From Jacaranda mimosifolia (Eukaryota; Streptophyta; Magnoliopsida; Lamiales; Bignoniaceae): a stretch of DNA of 64,000 bases. The notes below the pieces were generated by a model that was not told the origin of the DNA, searched no databases, and worked only from the letters and a program-made list of their open reading frames with translations. The position numbers and the translations under genes are program-made. Shown in pieces: positions 1 to 13,429 of the stretch. Each line of letters opens with the position of its first letter. The stretch's first letter is position 1. Where the stretch lies: positions 30,535,404 through 30,599,403 of the forward strand of contig CM032122.1 in assembly GCA_018894105.1 (NCBI GenBank), in the 5' to 3' direction.

Positions 1-1850
1 CAACAACCACAACAGCTTCAATGCACTGAAATAAGTGCTTATCGGCAAACCACATGCCTCAACAAAATGAGTCCTTCCTCCTGGTAACTCTTTTTCCAAT
101 TTTCTGAATTTAAAAAGACAAAATATCAGCCAAACAAAATTCCATAAGAACTATAAACAAAATTCTACAAGGGTTCAGAGACTAGCCCGCCTATAAATAC
201 TATCAAATCAAAGAACCATTCTAGAATTAGACGTCTTGATGGCTGCCATTCACTAAGCCTCTTATAATATGCAGAATCCAATTTAGATGTGGTCTATTCA
301 AGAAAGGAACATATTAAAAAATCTGGCTGCCCCTCTAAATTAACGACCAAAATACAAAATGAGAAAGATAAAGAGAGAAAGAAAAGCACCGGCAAATTGA
401 ACTGGTCCGGGCATCCATCCAAACAATGGCATTGTAAAGAGGTAAACCAGTGGATTTGCTCCAAACAACAGTAGTTTCTCTCTGGTTGGTAACACCAATG
501 GCTTTCAATCCACTATCAACATTGTGGCCCACAGCAGTGGCCTTATCAACAGCCTTTGCAATACAAACTCTCACACTCTCAAGAATCTCCACTGGATCAT
601 GCTCCACCCATCTACCAAAAAAGAACAACAGATCATACACATACAGTGATATACCCTATAAAAGCCCCCCAAAAGATTTGGTCTTTTACATAGAAAATAC
701 ACTCAATAATAAACACAAGTGATCGAACAGTGGCATATCCAAAAAAACCCACAAAAGAGATTCAATCATTACATCAAAACACTACAAAAACACAAAGAAA
801 TTCCAAAAAAAGGACATACCCAATGAAAGACCACAAAAAATTGGTCCTTACATAGAAGAAACACAGATATAAACACAAGTGATCAGACAGTGGCATACCC
901 AAAGAAAACCCACCAAAAAGTGATTCAACCTTTACATGGAAACACTCCAAACACACAGAAATATACAAAAGGACATACCCAATGAAGGCCCATAAAAGAT
1001 TGATCTTTACATAGAACACACACACACACATACGCACAAAGTGGTCACAGTGGCAAATCCGAAAAAATAAAACAGAAACCAGAAAGAAAAAAGACTTAAC
1101 CTTTACATCAAAAACACTCGAAAAATACAAGGAAGTTCCCAAAAAGGTCATACCAATGAATGCCCAGAAAAGATTGTTCTTTACATAAAAAACACTAGAA
1201 AACACAAGTGATCACACAGTGGCAAAGCCAAGGAAAACACACACACACGAAAAGATTCATTATTTACATTGGAACACTCCAAAATCATAAAGAAATTCCA
1301 GAAAAGTGCATATCACTGAAAGCCCACAAAAAGATTGGTTTTTAAATAGAAAAAAATCTCCCAAAAAAAAAAGAAAAAAAAACACACGCTTACAAACGAT
1401 CAAACAGTGGCATACCCAAAGAAGACCCAGAAAAAAATATTCAATCTTTACGACGAAAAACACTCCAAAAACACAAAGAAATTCCAAACAAAAAGGCATA
1501 CCAATGAGAGCCCACAATAGATTGGTCTTTACATATTAAAAAACAAAAAACAAAACACACTCTGAGAAGCAAGTAATCAACACAGTGGCAAACCCAAACA
1601 AAACCCACAGAAAAAGATTCAATCTTTACATCGAAAACACTCCAAAAACAACAAATAAATTCCAATCTTTTCATAAAAAATGGGGCGGAAATGTTGTTTT
1701 TCTGCGTGATTGATACCCTGATTGCGGATAGAATTGAGTGAATTCAACTTGGTGAGATCCAACGAGCTGTGCAAAGCGGTCATATATGAAGAATCTTGTA
1801 CCGGTTGTGCCTTGATCGATGGAACCAATGTACACTTCTTCCCCTGACAT
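1..1850 (-). CDS. GLI1: Glycerol kinase (GLI1/NHO1 type), 5' part of gene, runs off the window
   Basis: Glycerol kinase phosphorylates glycerol to glycerol-3-phosphate in the cytosol; the Arabidopsis homologue is GLI1/NHO1. Three exons are read on the minus strand: 1850-1717, 611-390 and 103-1 (continuing outside). Joined phases agree (2, then 2). Exon 1 starts at an ATG with [10 protein letters not shown] and carries the FGGY-kinase nucleotide loop DQGTTGTR. Exon 2 gives GWVEHDP at the splice junction, then GVTNQRETT and VWMDART, the glycerol-contacting region. Exon 3 reads [20 protein letters not shown]. The match to the family is continuous with no stops in the exons. Intron 1 (1716-612) is almost wholly tandem repeat. 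A TATA-like box lies about 70 bp upstream of the ATG. The long apparent frame at 335-640 is exon 2 with intron read-through. Only the N-terminal ~150 residues are visible. Confidence 0.93.
661..1672. repeat. Degenerate tandem repeat filling glycerol kinase intron 1
   Basis: About six and a half copies of a 160-188 bp unit stand head to tail. Units start near 721, 881, 1041, 1210, 1398 and 1575, with a partial copy at 661-720 and a truncated last copy to 1672. Each begins with a form of gatcRaacagtggcatacc and contains the words caatctttacat, aaacactccaaaaacac, aaattcca and aagcccacaaaaagattggt. Because each unit lacks stops in some minus-strand frames, long apparent frames appear there; they repeat the same peptide words and are not genes. 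Confidence 0.9.
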
Positions 1851-1920
1851 TCTCTTTAATTTTGCCTTCTCTAATTTCCCCCTTCTTTTTTTCCTTGGTA
1901 TAAAATGGGAAATAGAGCAA

Positions 1921-1928
1921 CTATATAG
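1921..1928 (-). promoter_or_regulatory. TATA-like box of the glycerol kinase gene
   Basis: CTATATAG lies about 70 bp upstream of the minus-strand start codon at 1850, a normal distance for a short plant 5' leader. The assignment rests on position and sequence only. Confidence 0.45.
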
Positions 1929-2299
1929 TACTTGTGGGAGTGAAGTGGGGATGTGAGAGTAAAAAGATTTGGAAAAATTTAAGCAGTGTGAACGAGTTCG
2001 TTATGATCATAGGTTTTATCCAATTAGTTCATATCTATCCTGATGGGCTTTGGGAAAATGGAATTTTGCAAGTTGGGAGCTTCGAGTTCTGGATATTATT
2101 TTATCTATATAATAATTTTTATTATATTTTGATTGATATTTCAATAATAAATAATGATATGATTAATAAAAATGTACTTTTACGATAATAGTAAAAATTA
2201 TTATGCATCTAAATTGTTGTACAAGCTCCAATATAGAATTACTAGTCGTCTTACCATGCGATTTATGTCATAAAGCACTCAAAATTTAGTATAGCATAG

Positions 2300-2339
<40 letters not shown>

Positions 2340-4366
2340 GACAAGATGGCATATACTATTAATTGTCAACTAACGCAAATCTATATACGGTGAACAATTC
2401 CTATGTCAAAAATTCAAACGTAGAATATAATGGCCTCAGCATTTTATAAAAAAATTTCATTATATTCTAAACCATATTGTTTGTGTTTTGCTATTTTATA
2501 ACAAGTGAGAAGGATATTTTGAATATTGAATATTGATGGTATAAATAAGTGATAGTTCAAAATTTGCTATTATAGAATTTTATTAATTTTTATTATTAAC
2601 CATAATCTACTAATATAACAGTGGGGCAATACTTATTGTAACTTTTTCACATACAATTTCTTAAGATTTATTCTACTAGATGAAATCTCACTGAATGACA
2701 AGGTTGAAGTCCTAAAAGATTTTTTCCATTAATCACAAATTTCATCAAACCTATAAATTTTTATTTATTCCTGTGATAATAATTATCAATAATTGATATT
2801 TATAAATTATTGATAATAATCTGTAATTTGTTGCTAATTAATATATGATATATGCTAATAAATATTATCTTTTTGCTAAATTAAAAAAAAATCTTATTTT
2901 GTTGATATTCTCCTAGCTTGTTTATTAGATGTTTATTAAAATCATTCATTTTCTTGATTTTAGTTGCGTGTGCAAAGTCGAATTGAGCTTGAATTGTTTT
3001 AAGTTTGAGTTGAGTTCGATTGTTGTTTTGAGTTAATCTCTAATTGATATATTTCAAATTCAAATTTGAAGTATTTTTTGAAATTTAGTCAATGATATCC
3101 TTTCAAAATACTAAAAAAAACAAAAAAGGAAACTACATTATTACTATTAAGCTACACATTTTATTTATTATCATCGACAAATTTCCAATAGAGCAAGGAT
3201 ATGATCAACCTCGTTTGGCAACAATCTGTACAAATCAAATGATACCACTTTTAGTGAGAACACGAGTGGCCCATGAATCCAATTTTCACAAGCTTTCGTG
3301 GGTCAAAACTCAAAAGTACAAAAATGATAAATCCACGAGTTGTCTTTTTATGCAAATATGTAATTTTAAAATTTTAATAATAATTGGTAAATACTGGCCC
3401 ACCTTATGGATAAGTAGTTAATTTATTGCCACGTGGACAGCTTTTTTGATGATATCCTTTGACTTTTGAAAGGACTGCACGGCAGTCTTGTGCTACCAAC
3501 CCATGCATGGCCTTGAGTCTTATCCGGTTCCGGTGGAGCAAAATTTGTCAAAATTTTGAAAATTTTAAGGTGGGAACCACTTAAATGTGTATTAAAAAAA
3601 TAAAAAATTAATTTTTATAATAAATTCTAAATAAATCATTATTATATCTTATGTTATGTTTGTATATTACTCGAATTAATAAACTTAAATGAAATAATTA
3701 AAGTAGCTCTTTCAGTATGAGCTAGAAACATGATATGTAGTAATCTAGCATATTATAGTCATTTGCAATTTATGGTGTTTTTGTGGTAAATTAAGCCATT
3801 CAAAGAAAAAATAGGCTATAAAATTTAACTTGAAATTTGTTCTTAGGCTTATAAAATTGAGTGTTGAACTTAAAAGTGCGATAGAAATTTTATTCTATTG
3901 AAATAGACTACAATTTAAATTTGTGTTTTATTATGTATGATAGAATTTGCTTGAATGAAAGGGAAGGCGCATTAAAAAATTATCAATTTTCGTCTCATAC
4001 TCAATCATAATAATACTTAATTTTAAATTGTGTGTTCAACTAGTTTCTAAATTTAATACTCAAAATTAATTTTTAAGAAGCTTCAGAAATGCTAGTTGCT
4101 AGTTTTTTGTCGAGGAAGGGAAAAAGATTGGCCAATCGATACAGTATGGAATGAGGAATTAGAGAAGAACGAAGCTCTATATTTGTGTGTAAAAAGTTGT
4201 GAAAAAAGAATAAATTATAATTTGTTATAAAATTTACCTTATACTAATAAAAAGTTGTGAAAAAAGAAAAAGTAAAACTTATTTGTTTATAAGCTTCTTC
4301 AAAATTCAAGAATTTCTACAAATTATAATGGGAATAGTCAAATGTTTTTCAAGAAATTTTAAAATG
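1929..4366. other. Intergenic AT-rich DNA, no gene seen; includes a (TAA)n microsatellite
   Basis: Upstream flank of the glycerol kinase gene. A (TAA)12 microsatellite spans 2301-2336. The rest is AT-rich with no coding frame resembling a protein and no terminal repeats I could pair. Confidence 0.6.
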
Positions 4367-4374
4367 ATCATTTC

Positions 4375-4979
4375 TAGGGATGACAACGGGCGGGTATGAG
4401 CCACCTACTTCTATTTGGACTCGAGATCCGTCCCGCCCTGTCCTCTCTTCTAAACCCCCCTGCCCCCCCCCCCCCCCCCCTCTTTAGACTCCTAACCTCC
4501 TGTCGGATCTAACCCCTCCAAACCACTTGTTTTCATTAAAAGATATAATTTTGCAACTTATATGTTTTCAAAATTGAATAAGATAAATATACACAAAGAA
4601 TATGTATACATGTATAGAAAATTAGAATCCAATATACCATAAGTTTCTAATACTAATTTTCAAATTTTAAAATAAAATATACATATTAATTGATTTTAGT
4701 GTATTTTTCATCATTTTTATGATGATTGAATGAGTACAAAATCATTAATTATTTGATGAAATATATATATATGCTATTATAATCCTAATTTTTTATATTT
4801 TATGTACATATATTATATATATTTATTATGCAGGACGGGTTTACTTAAATCCATACCCCAAGCCCGGTCTAGTCCATGAAATTATGACCTATAACTCACT
4901 CCAAAATCCATTTATTTGACTCTTAACCTGCTTTATTAGGGACGGGGACCCGATCTATCCGTACTCATTGCCATGCCTA
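4375..4979. mobile_element. Non-autonomous hAT element
   Basis: The element is 605 bp and is flanked by a perfect 8-bp target-site duplication, atcatttc, at 4367-4374 and 4980-4987. Ends are imperfect inverted repeats: TAGGGATGACAACGGGC on the left, and TAGGCATGGCAATGAG reading inward from the right. The 8-bp TSD and the TAGGGATGRCAAYGGG terminus are typical of plant hAT MITEs. No transposase frame is present. A run of about 18 cytosines sits near 4463-4480. Confidence 0.88.
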
Positions 4980-4987
4980 ATCATTTC

Positions 4988-5500
4988 AACTTGTATGCAA
5001 GGAACCTATAAGGATATAATGATCTTTATTCTTTTGGACAAGTTATAACTTGTATATGATTGGTAAATTACCATCATAAAGTACGTATTTTTAGTGGAGT
5101 AATAGGAATATCTCAACTCATATAAATATCATCATTTTTATTATTTATTTAGTAAATTCATTATTCATTTACTATCATCAACATCATCATCATCATCACG
5201 AGTCATAAGTAAAATATTTTCACTCACTTCCAAAATTATTTTCTAAATGCAAGTAGGATCGACTTTCAAAGCGAATAGTTAAAATTTAGGTAGTTTGGAT
5301 CGAATACCCAATTTGTCGGATAGTAATTTTGATTATTCCATATTGACCCAAACTTATCATGTACCCAAAATTTCGGGTATCTAAATATGTAGGGTACCCG
5401 ACTAGTTTAGATTCGGATACCCAACATAATTTTTGTTAATAATAATATTAATATAAATATTACTTAAAAGACCCAACACAAACATAAGAAAGGAAAAAAG
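4988..5500. other. Intergenic DNA with an atc-rich simple repeat
   Basis: AT-rich filler with a short (atc)n stretch near 5177-5200. Nothing else recognised. Confidence 0.4.
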
Positions 5501-5504
5501 AAAA

Positions 5505-6230
5505 AATAGAAGTGTCAATGGTGAAGCAGTCACTCACAATATTTTTCGACCTAAGAGATGATCTTGAATCTAACGTGTGAAATATTTTGACTTGAAGGTG
5601 GTGTGGGGTGGAACATACAATCAACTAGCACACGTAAGACTAGCCGAGAGGGTCCTCGGCTAAGACCCTCCGATGGTTAAGTCAGTTACTTTATCGGATT
5701 AAGAAGTAAAATGAGTAGAGTAACATCTTGATAGGGAAGGAATATCTTACCTTTAGATTGAGATAAGATAGTATTTATAGTGTATGCTCATTGGTGAAAG
5801 GACGAGAATTGCCTTAGCATCCTTTCAGCGGGAATTCTGCTGAAAGGGGTAGTCCCAGTCATTTCGATCGAAGCCCATACTTTGCAACTGTTTACTGTAC
5901 CGATCATTAAGATCCACGAAGGGGGAGAACATGCTGCCATTAATACGGATGCGATAGCATTAATGGCGAAGATGGCATGCCGTCATAGCTTTAAATGCGA
6001 ATGGGCAAGTGGTTGAAGCGCATTTAATACGACGAACATGGCGGTGCAGGCTATCATCATTAGTTGGTAAGTGCCTAGATTTGCTCAAATTGGGTTCAGG
6101 TCGGCATATTCAACCTTACTGGTCGAGTGCAGGCAAGACCATTTCGATCTCTTTGACTAGATTTGGGCCTGACTTCAAATAAGACCCAATGATATGAGGC
6201 ATATTTCAACCCCAAGGTTGGAACTGGGTC
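5505..6230. mobile_element. Probable solo LTR or LTR remnant (boundaries uncertain)
   Basis: A markedly GC-richer block of about 0.7 kb stands in AT-rich DNA without any coding frame. It contains a hairpin (gccgagagggtcctcggc, near 5642-5659), a TATA-like tatttatagtg near 5770, and duplicated words around the gcattaatggcg stretch, as in long LTRs of plant Ty3/gypsy elements. I found no second copy, primer-binding site or TSD in the window, so both class and ends are guesses. Confidence 0.35.
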
Positions 6231-6446
6231 AGTTTGTAATTGGGCCCAGTAGATTTATTAGGTTTTCAAAGCTCTAATGGGCTAATCCCATATCAAGAAA
6301 TTTTGGCTTCTAATAGCTATAATATATATATATATATATATATTATATACTTATATACAATAATAAATATAAATATATGCATTATTATTATATATATATA
6401 TAATACATATTTCTATATATAAATTGAAGTCGAGTATCCGAATTAT

Positions 6447-8039
6447 TGGGTAAAATTTATTTTTATCCTTGAGATTTCAACCCATTTGCAAAATCATCGA
6501 TATCATTTTAATTGACTTCAATCTTATTCTTCTTGCCATCCTTTGGTAACAATTTCCAGCCAAATTTTGGAAAAATGATCAAAAGACCCTTTTAACTATT
6601 TTTACACAACACATAATAAGCAAAATCATCCCCAAAATATAAAAGGAAAAACAAAATGGTCCCTGAATTTTGTATATAAGATGCACTTTTAACAAAAGAT
6701 TTTTTCAGCAACACGTTGTTCTTAATTAACAATATCCATATTTTATTTTACATTATAATTTCATCCTCATATCCTATCACTAATTCATAGTTTAAAATCA
6801 TTTTTGAGTTTATAGGTACTTTATCAATTTACTATAATATTAACTTTGTATTACCAATATCAAACTCTTTTCTTCACTTAATTATTCAATAACTAAACTA
6901 TGAGTTAAACTAGAAGGTTTCTATTAACTTATATACTAATATTGATTTTAACTTTATAATTATTTTATATATTTATTTTGATTTCTTTTTTAATTTTTTA
7001 CTTTACTATCATAGTTTTGTCTTAGTTTAATTGATTTCTAATAAAAAAAAATAAAATTAAATAAGATTTTTTTTAATTCTTAGTAGTAATATATTGTCTA
7101 ATTCTTTATATTTAAAGTTTTAAATTAATATATATTCATCATTTTTTAAGGCTAAAGTAATGTTAAAATATTATAATTTTAAGTTTTTTCCCAACAACTT
7201 TTAAGCTGTCAACTTATTTTCTATAACCTTCTCATATATTTTTATTTTTTAATGCAATTACCTTTTTGTTTTTGGTTGCATAACTTTTATTTTTGGAAGT
7301 TTTGAGTTTTCTTTTTAATTTCTCGCTGAATAATCTTGAAATTTAGTTTTCATGACATCATGTATGTGAGATGTCTTTATATGTTCTAAGCTTTTAAATA
7401 CTAAAGTTTTAAATTTAATTTTACTTGACTTTTTTGAAGTAATATTTAATTTTACTAATTACTTGACCATTTTTTGTGATATTTTAGTTTTTATATTGTT
7501 ATTTTTTTAATTATATTTATTTAACAACTAAATTAATATATAATAATATAAAGAATCTATGTATACCACGGGGATAATGCTAGTATAAATATATTTAACA
7601 ACTTATCTTATTTATTGACTTACAACTGAACAAATATACAATTTATTTACCTTAAAGTGAAGAGATCTTACCTTCAAGATTGAGAACCTGTGCTAACAAT
7701 GAAATTAGAGCATAATAAAATAAATTTAATTAAATTAAAAATAAAATAAAAAAGTGAAAATAAATCATACATGTTAGCACGTGTATGAAAATAAATCATA
7801 CATGTTCCCTTTGGTTTTTGGTTTATGGTTGAGATTATCCCATAAAAATAAATAGCCTCATATTTTGTTTAGGTTTTTTGTTAGTTTAATTATTAAATGA
7901 ATAATTACTAAAGTATTCTTTAATTTGGCCGGATATATTGTCGGGGGATGGCCAGAAGGATGAGATTGAAATTAATTAAAAGGATATGAATGATTTTGTA
8001 ATTGAATTGAAATCTCAATGACTAAAATGAATATTACCC
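6447..8039. mobile_element. Non-autonomous Mutator-like element with ~130-bp TIRs
   Basis: The 1.59-kb element is bounded by a perfect 9-bp TSD, ccgaattat, at 6438-6446 and 8040-8048. Its ends are inverted repeats of about 130 bp: left 6447 to about 6570, right about 7920 to 8039. Both arms contain forms of gagatttcaa, caaaatcat and aattcaatcttat followed by gccatcc. The interior is very AT-rich and has no coding frame. A 9-bp TSD with long TIRs points to the Mutator superfamily. The insertion was dated neither relative to neighbours nor absolutely. Confidence 0.85.
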
Positions 8040-8048
8040 CCGAATTAT

Positions 8049-11000
8049 CTAGTAGGACTTCCTACTCGACATTCAATCCAAAATTTTGTTCGGATATTGG
8101 GTACCCTATAAGTAATTTTTTTAAATAAAAAAAATCCTCCAATTAGATAACATCTGATCAGATTGGGCCGGTGTCCAAATTACTCGATCCAAGCGGCCAT
8201 CCTAAGTGCAAGTAGGTCAAGTCATAATTAGGTTGGCTTAAATTCATTATTTATCCTTGCATAGACAAACACGACTCATGGGTCAGAAACTGCATTTGTT
8301 GCACCCCCAAAAGGGCTTTTCTTGCCCGGCCGGCCGGCCCAAGTTACCTTAAGCATTTTCAAAAAATAAAATAAAATCGAATACCAAATCAAGATTTTTT
8401 TTTTGGGTTATATCACAGTAATATTAAGCTTTACATTTTTAAATAATAAACATTTGCATGTTATTGTGTGACGCTAATTAACTAAAATTATGGAAGCAAC
8501 CTAAATAGCCAAGTGGTCCGCTTCTAACCGCCTAACCGGCGCTCTTATTACCATTATTGGGCTTGAAATGGGCCCATCGCACTTCCTTGCTGCTGTGATG
8601 TCCATAAGGTGAATCCTTAATTTTGAGGTGCATGAATTGTGATTGTCTAAAAAGTTTCTTTTATTTATTTTTTCTTTCAATACAGACATGCACAGTAAAA
8701 ATCTGTTAATATTTAAACTCTAAATATCATACATACAAATGTAAGGATAATACTGTTTGAGTCAATTGACCACTCGACGTGATTATCTAAAAAGTTGAAT
8801 TTAAATTATTTAACCATAGTTGAATCCCTCTTGTGAATATCCATATTTATTTTATGATTATTGGATATTTACTTGTTCAACAATAAAAAAGCATACTTTA
8901 TGCCATGGAGAAAAATATACAAAGGATCACAATCAAAATATGTTATTGAAGCTCTAAAACCAATCATCTCTAAAAATGATTTTAAATCATGAAAAAGTTA
9001 TCTTTTAATGAGATGACCATGAGAAAGGCCAAGTGATAGCTCAAATTTGGTAAACATCTTTAATTATGATTTGGTTGAATTATTTCAAACTATCTTTATG
9101 GCTTAATTAAGTGATTTGCATACTTACCACCTTTGATTTGATATAGTGCTCCAATGATGATGACATTGGAGGGAAAAAAAAAGAGAAGAAGAAGTAGAGA
9201 AAAGAAAAGAAGGGGGAAGTTTTGGGATGTGTTAGTACCTAGTATCTAAAGTTGATAGGACTCTCATAATTCCTTAGGGGCATATAAAGTCAAAGTTTGG
9301 TTAAAGGGTGTTGAGGCATCAACATCAAACATTGGTTCAATTCTAGAAATAATTGGTAAAAACTATGGAGAAATATCAAACACAATATGAAATATTTTTG
9401 GAACTTTTGTGTACGAAGGAATTTCTCCTTTTTTAGTATAGTATGGTGCCACAAATATTTCCTCTCAACAAAAAATTGAGTACGTGAAATCGCCTCTTAT
9501 GTGATCATGGGGAGACATCATGATGTGCACTAAGACAAACTTCCGTTGAATATATATACATACATATATATATTAAAAAATCACAAAAGTAATACTAGAA
9601 TATTAATTATGATAATGATCATTTTAAGTCTGAGTCTATATTGAAAAAGTCGAATATCTTGAATCACGTTATAAATTGTCCCATTTCTCTGCTGTTGAAT
9701 CGCATTTTTATAAAAATAAAACTCTCTCTTCAAGTTACTTTATTAGTAAGTCTTTACTCTTACTCATGGAAATATCTTTTCGTAAGAATCAAACCCTCTA
9801 TTATGCATATACTAGCAGAAAAATATCTCATAGTGCAATCATTTTTATGTCTTTCAAAAGATATATGTCAGTTTATAATTATTCTCTCACTTATTGTTGA
9901 AGCAATTTTTCTTGATAACAGAACTCCCTATCACACGCATCTAGGAGAAAGTACATAAGTTTTTCATGTCTGACGATGGATTTAATTATCGTCATATGAC
10001 ATACTGTCTATAAGAACGATGATTATATACCTCTTTTCAAACTTTTCGATTGGATCACATCAAAGAAATCGAAAGATTTGAATGGATTTATGAACCATGC
10101 CTTCTTTTTTTTCAGCCCATTATAGCATCTTCAAAAAATGAAAACCTTTTACTATATATATAATGAAGATGATGATATGTCTAATTAAAATCGAACTAAA
10201 TAAAAAAGAAAAGTTAAGACAATATAATTAATAAATAATAGCCATTAAGTCCACTTAAAATGGGCCCCATAATTCAAATGGGTTCAAGTGTATCAATGAC
10301 TTTACTAATACAAAAATCAACATTCACAACCAAAAAACCATCTAAAAATTGGAATATTGACTCTATGTGAATGCGTTTCAAAGCAGAAACTCATATTTCA
10401 TTAATTTTACTGTAAGAACCTCAAATTTTATTCCATACAACATCAATTGATAAAAAAATATCTCATAATTTGAGCCTTTATATATAATGATAAATTTGGA
10501 TATCATGATATATTAAACGCCTCGGTGCAGGTTAAAAACGGCAGATTTTGGAAAGATGTAGGAGGCTATGAGGGATAAGCCCATAAGGGCAGAAGAAAAA
10601 GAAAGCATAATCCGATGGGAAAAGATAGCACGCAATTCAACACAATAATAGTGGAGGTCTGGGAGTGGAACCACTCAAATGCCGTTGCCAGACAAATTTG
10701 CTCGGCTTCAGATCAGATCCTTAACCTAAAACCAGCTCAGCATTTATTAAACAATTAAATGCCCTGGTCCAACATGGTGCAACGCACCACATAATTTCTC
10801 CATTCTTTATTGAACTAATTAATCAGTCTCATCTTTTTCGTCCCAATTTAATTGAACAATTAAAAAAAATATTTTTTGTCAAAATTGTGGATTTAAGTTG
10901 AGTTATGATATGTATTATTTTATTAGAATGGGTTACGCGCCGTAATTTAATTAAAGTACATTTAATTATTAATAGAACACTAACACGTATGCAAGTGAAA

Positions 11001-13420
11001 ATTATTTATTGTATAATTATTACAAAATTTGTACACTACATGTGTTGAATTATTTTGGATGAATAGATAGTTTGATGTTTTTTTTTTCTTTCTTCGAATC
11101 TTATAAAAGTAATTGATAAATTAGTCATAATTTTTTGAAGAAACATTAAAAAAAAAGAGGTAAAAACATATGTATTGATTTTGGAGACCAATTAAACAAA
11201 TAAATAACAATGAACAAATAATTATATATTGATTTTGGAAATAGAAATAAACAAATAATTTAATAAATTTAATTAAATTAGATAAATAAATGTTTATATA
11301 TAATAAATATGTACTAGTATAAAAGTCCATACTATATATGGATGTAACATCATAATATGAAAATTATATCCATCTTAAAATATAACTTAATTCATATATA
11401 ATATCAATGCAAATATTAAATAAAATCATCAAAATTATATATGACAGTGTGCATTGTTGGATAAACTAACATAGTCATAAATGTGAACCGACCAATTTGT
11501 CATTGAATCGAGGTGTACATTTCATACACTTTTAATTATTAATTAACTAGTGATTGTCGTTCGTTGTCTCTACATGCATAAATATTTTTTGGATGTGATA
11601 TTATGAAGAATTTTTATTCAAAAGAGTTTGGGAAGAGAAAATTAGGGGGAAAGGGAGTTACATATATTGGACAGATGAAGAGTTAGTACGAAGAAGTAGT
11701 TAGGACAGTGGAAATGAGTGGAAAGATTACACTTTAATTATGGGTAAAAATTTAAAAAATTATATAAATTTATTTTTTATTTTATTGAGATATTTTGAGT
11801 AAAATAATATTTTAGTATATAAAGAGATTTTATTTTTTTTATATAGTATAGATAATATATTTTAGACTCGAGTCATTGTAAAGTATGTATTTTCTTCAAC
11901 TTTCTATGGTTGTTGAGACTCAAAATAAAATAAAATTTTGCTTTTAATGCTCAACTGTCCACAAATCGTTGGGACTAAAAAAAAATAAAATCATTTTTTA
12001 ATATTCAACTTGCTAAAGATAACTACGGTATAAGTGGTATAAGTATTATTTTATACGTTGCTTTTTGAATTTTAGCTTTAACAAAAGAATTGAAAAAAAG
12101 AGTATTTTTTATGCCCGTGATGATAAGATTTATCGTCGAACTTGAAAGTTTGTAATAAGTCATTATTTCACTCTTATAATTTATAAGTTATTATCCTTTT
12201 TTCATCCTTCATGCATTTTTTCTTAAGAACAAAACTCTCCATTAAATACATGTTGACAGGACAATACCTTTACATGTTCTCTCTCTCTCTTACATTCGGC
12301 CACCTTTATGTAAGGATGAAATTCCCATTAAATTTGTATCGGCAGAATATTATCTCAGTATGACTAAATTTTCAAGTCCAAAAATAGATATGATCATCAT
12401 CACATACCAAACAATATAAATTTTATACTTTTTTTTTTTTATTAAAATTTAGAATTCAAACATTGCCTAAAGACGCAATTGACCCTGTGACTGTGATCTG
12501 GATGAACAAGTCATACCCACTTTAATGCTCCCACCAATGCAATGACTTGCCAGATAATTTTTGCCACCATTAATGGTGTATAAATTATAATATGGTGTAA
12601 TTAGTAAAAAATTATTAGTCATGTCAGCATATATATCCCAAGCAGTTAAATATATTAAGTGGGCCTCCTGCTAAAGTTGTAGCAGAAATAATTGGCAAAA
12701 GAATGTGAAGAAAAAGTTAAGCAATTGAACCTAACATTTTATAACTATAAATTGTTGGGCACACATATATATGTATATACAAAAAATGTATATATATATA
12801 TGTTTGTATAATTTATATATTGAGAAATAATATAAAATGTGAGAGCTAATTACTTTGTAATTTTTCAGTGTTTTGACTAAACTAATTTTATTTATATAAA
12901 AGAATGTCAAAAAAAGAAAAAAAGAATTGTCATCCGTTATTTTCCTTCCTTATTTACTATGTACTATTTTTTTTTTTCACTCTTCTTTTTTTAATCAAAC
13001 TATATCATCTCTTCTATTTCTTCAACTTTACTTTCTCTATTTGTTTTTTCGATCGTGTGATTTTATATATTAACAAAACTGTAAATACATTTAAGTAACG
13101 AAAAATACATTCTGATGTAAAGCAAATAAATATTAAACTTATATTTTAGTTTTATATGATTAAAAATACATAAATTGAATGTATTACAAACATTAAAATA
13201 TAATTAAAAGTTACATATATTAGAGTTGAGTTGAGATCAAGCGCAATCTGATGACAACCATAAAATCAAATAAAAATGTGTTTTTAATATGAAGAACTAC
13301 ATATTAGGTATAGATATTAGAGAATTAAACATGATTTGTATCTAAGTGTGGTGACCCACATGAGTGCTATAGACAAGCTAATGTAACCCTTTGCTCGGTG
13401 TTAATGAAATGACATAATAA
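8049..13420. other. Long AT-rich intergenic stretch, no gene supported
   Basis: About 5.4 kb of low-complexity AT-rich DNA. It has a ggccggccggcc palindrome at about 8327-8340, TA-rich runs near 9549-9575 and 12766-12805, and a somewhat GC-richer island at about 10520-10800 without a recognisable product. Open frames at 8501-8689, 9641-9958, 11121-11330 and 12904-13098 have AT-driven composition and match nothing I know. Confidence 0.55.
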
Positions 13421-13429
13421 CTAAATTAG

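Noticed and set aside
774..1674. Several minus-strand open frames with similar peptides
   Set aside because: They all lie in the intron 1 tandem repeat and repeat the same words because the DNA repeats; no coding signature.
7550..7590. Possible Helitron 3' end (cacggggataatgctagt)
   Set aside because: No stem precedes the CTAG and no matching 5' TC end was found; it lies inside a better-defined Mutator-like element.
8501..8580. tRNA-like tagccaagtggtccgcttc
   Set aside because: Box A is plausible but no box B or cloverleaf partner follows at the right distance.
9641..9958. Two overlapping plus-strand frames of 74 and 105 codons
   Set aside because: AT-driven composition, no recognisable motif, no splice or promoter support.
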